Shown here: positions 63,033 to 64,000 of the stretch, in pieces
Numbering within the stretch: position 1 is the first letter of the stretch
How the letters are laid out: every line of letters starts with the position of its first letter
Origin: Nocardioides pini
Lineage (GTDB): Bacteria > Actinomycetota > Actinomycetes > Propionibacteriales > Nocardioidaceae
Assembly (NCBI RefSeq): GCF_026712185.1
Contig: NZ_JAPPUX010000002.1
Location: 434,001 to 498,000, forward strand
DNA: 64,000 bases
Direction of reading: 5' to 3'
Notes under the pieces: generated by a model
Seen by the model: only the letters and a program-made list of their open reading frames with translations
Database searches by the model: none
Told to the model about the DNA's origin: nothing
Made by a program: the position numbers and the translations under genes

Positions 63033-64000
63033 ATGCCGCGGGTGACCACCTACGCGCTGCGCAACGCCAGCCCCGCCAAGACCCGAGCCGACGCCGTCGT
63101 CGTGGGAGTGGTCGCCGGCCCCAAGGGGCCACGCCTGTGCGACGCCGCCGCGGACGTCAGCACGGCGTACGGCCGCCGGCTGCGCCCGTTCCTCTCCACC
63201 ATGGGCGTGACCGGCAGGGCCGGCGAGGCGGTCCGGACGCCGTCGCGCGACGAGGTCAACGCCCCGCTCCTGGTGTTCGTCGGTCTCGGCGAGGACCCGG
63301 CCGACCCGATCGCCGTACGCCGTGCTGCCGGCGTCGCCGCCCGCAACGTGCCCAACGCGGCCTCGGTCGCCCTGGCCCTGCCGAGCGAGACCCCCGAGCT
63401 GGTGGCCGCGGTGGTGGAGGGACACCGCCTCGGCGGCTACACGTTCACGACCTACAAGTCCGCGAAGTCCGAGACCACCGAGCCCAACGACGTCGTCGTT
63501 CTCACCGGCATCGCCCGCCGTGCCGACGCCGTCGCCGCGCTCGAGCGCGCGGAGGTCCTCGCCGACGCCGTCGCGCTGACCCGCGACTGGGTCAACACCC
63601 CGCCCCGCGACTGCACTCCCCCGCTGCTGGCCGAGCTCGTCACCGCCGCGCACAAGGAGGTCACCAAGGGCCGCGGGGCGCCCGAGGTGGGGCTCGAGGT
63701 GTTCGACCACGAGCAGCTGGCCGAGATGGGCTGCGGGGGCATCCTCAGCGTCGGCGACTCCTCCGACGCGCCGTCCCGCCTGGTGAGGCTCACCTGGGCG
63801 CCGCGCGACGCGGTCGCGCACCTCGCGCTGGTCGGCAAGGGCGTCACCTTCGACTCCGGCGGCCTCACGATCAAGCCGTCCTCGAGCATGGTCCACATGA
63901 AGGGCGACATGGCCGGTGCGGCCAGCGTCGTCGCCGCCACCCTGGCGATCGCACGGCTGGGCCTGCCGGTGAAGGTCACCGCGTTCGCCCCGATGGCCGA
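63033..64000 (+). CDS. pepA: leucyl aminopeptidase (M17), truncated by window edge
   Basis: The first ~322 residues of a cytosolic di-zinc aminopeptidase of about 500 residues. An N-terminal macro-like domain (VTTYALRNASPAKTRADAVV to ~165) is followed by the catalytic domain beginning RDWVNTPPRDCTPPLLAELV, with metal residues in LVGKGVTFDSGGLTIKP and MVHMKGDMAGAASVVA. The frame is open to the end of the window, so the protein is partial, not broken. ATG 63033 is used; GTG 63042 is in frame. Neither has a ribosome site, so a leaderless transcript is possible. Confidence 0.95.
   Translation, partial: MPRVTTYALRNASPAKTRADAVVVGVVAGPKGPRLCDAAADVSTAYGRRLRPFLSTMGVTGRAGEAVRTPSRDEVNAPLLVFVGLGEDPADPIAVRRAAGVAARNVPNAASVALALPSETPELVAAVVEGHRLGGYTFTTYKSAKSETTEPNDVVVLTGIARRADAVAALERAEVLADAVALTRDWVNTPPRDCTPPLLAELVTAAHKEVTKGRGAPEVGLEVFDHEQLAEMGCGGILSVGDSSDAPSRLVRLTWAPRDAVAHLALVGKGVTFDSGGLTIKPSSSMVHMKGDMAGAASVVAATLAIARLGLPVKVTAFAPMA

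Overview
The window comes from a very GC-rich actinobacterium, most likely a Nocardioides-like member of the Nocardioidaceae. The reasons are codon use strongly biased to G/C in third positions, frequent GTG starts, GTGA/ATGA stop-start overlaps, GGAGG-type ribosome sites, and a gene backbone (clgR, cinA, pgsA, rimO, ftsK, rnj, dapA, dfrA, thyA, gcvT/pepA) that resembles the one around Rv2745c-Rv2764c in Mycobacterium tuberculosis. No rRNA, tRNA, CRISPR array or intact insertion sequence was seen. This is chromosomal sequence with several accessory inserts.

Region 1 (1-8.6 kb): a translationally coupled minus-strand operon (WXG100-like, EspG-like, alpha/beta hydrolase) leads into an ABC ATPase. 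A DUF2071 gene, an SdpI-type membrane protein and a secreted PQQ-type sugar dehydrogenase lipoprotein follow. Next is an ECF42-type sigma factor with its DGPF/YCII partner, preceded by a good match to the ECF42 promoter. A small frameshifted membrane ORF follows. Region 2 (8.6-14.2 kb): a LuxR-type response regulator and a membrane sensor kinase are divergent from two paralogous lipoproteins that look like TRAP (DctP) solute receptors but carry an extra C-terminal domain and have no TRAP permease nearby. Region 3 (14.2-24.1 kb): aldo/keto reductase, a cysteine-free HesB-like protein, a 2H-phosphoesterase-like protein, a second DGPF gene with a second ECF42-like promoter, a secreted M1 aminopeptidase, and the overlapping lhr-nei2 DNA repair pair.

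Region 4 (24.1-40.7 kb): clgR and cinA are separated from pgsA-rimO-(serine hydrolase)-RodZ-like-ftsK by an insert of a GH15 glycosidase, an ExeM-like secreted nuclease and a secreted 5'-nucleotidase. Region 5 (40.9-53.4 kb): a secreted M4-type metallopeptidase, a BlaI/M56 repressor-sensor pair divergent from cydA-cydB-cydDC (cytochrome bd and its assembly exporter), with TACTAC/GTAGTA dyads between them, and an orphan GAF-domain sensor kinase. Region 6 (53.5-64 kb): rnj-dapA, TfoX-like and nucleotidyltransferase genes, NUDIX, a structured intergenic segment resembling an IS200/IS605 right end/omega-RNA, GntR-dfrA, a 44-residue zinc-finger protein, thyA, a methyltransferase, a membrane protein with a sigma-like N-terminus, gcvT, and the start of pepA, cut by the window edge.

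Functional themes are: extracellular scavenging (nuclease, nucleotidase, metallopeptidase, M1 peptidase, sharing Ig-like tails or a 21-bp promoter motif); regulated respiration under low oxygen or stress (BlaI-cyd); one-carbon and folate metabolism (dfrA, thyA, gcvT); and envelope sensing by the kinase/DctP-like cluster.
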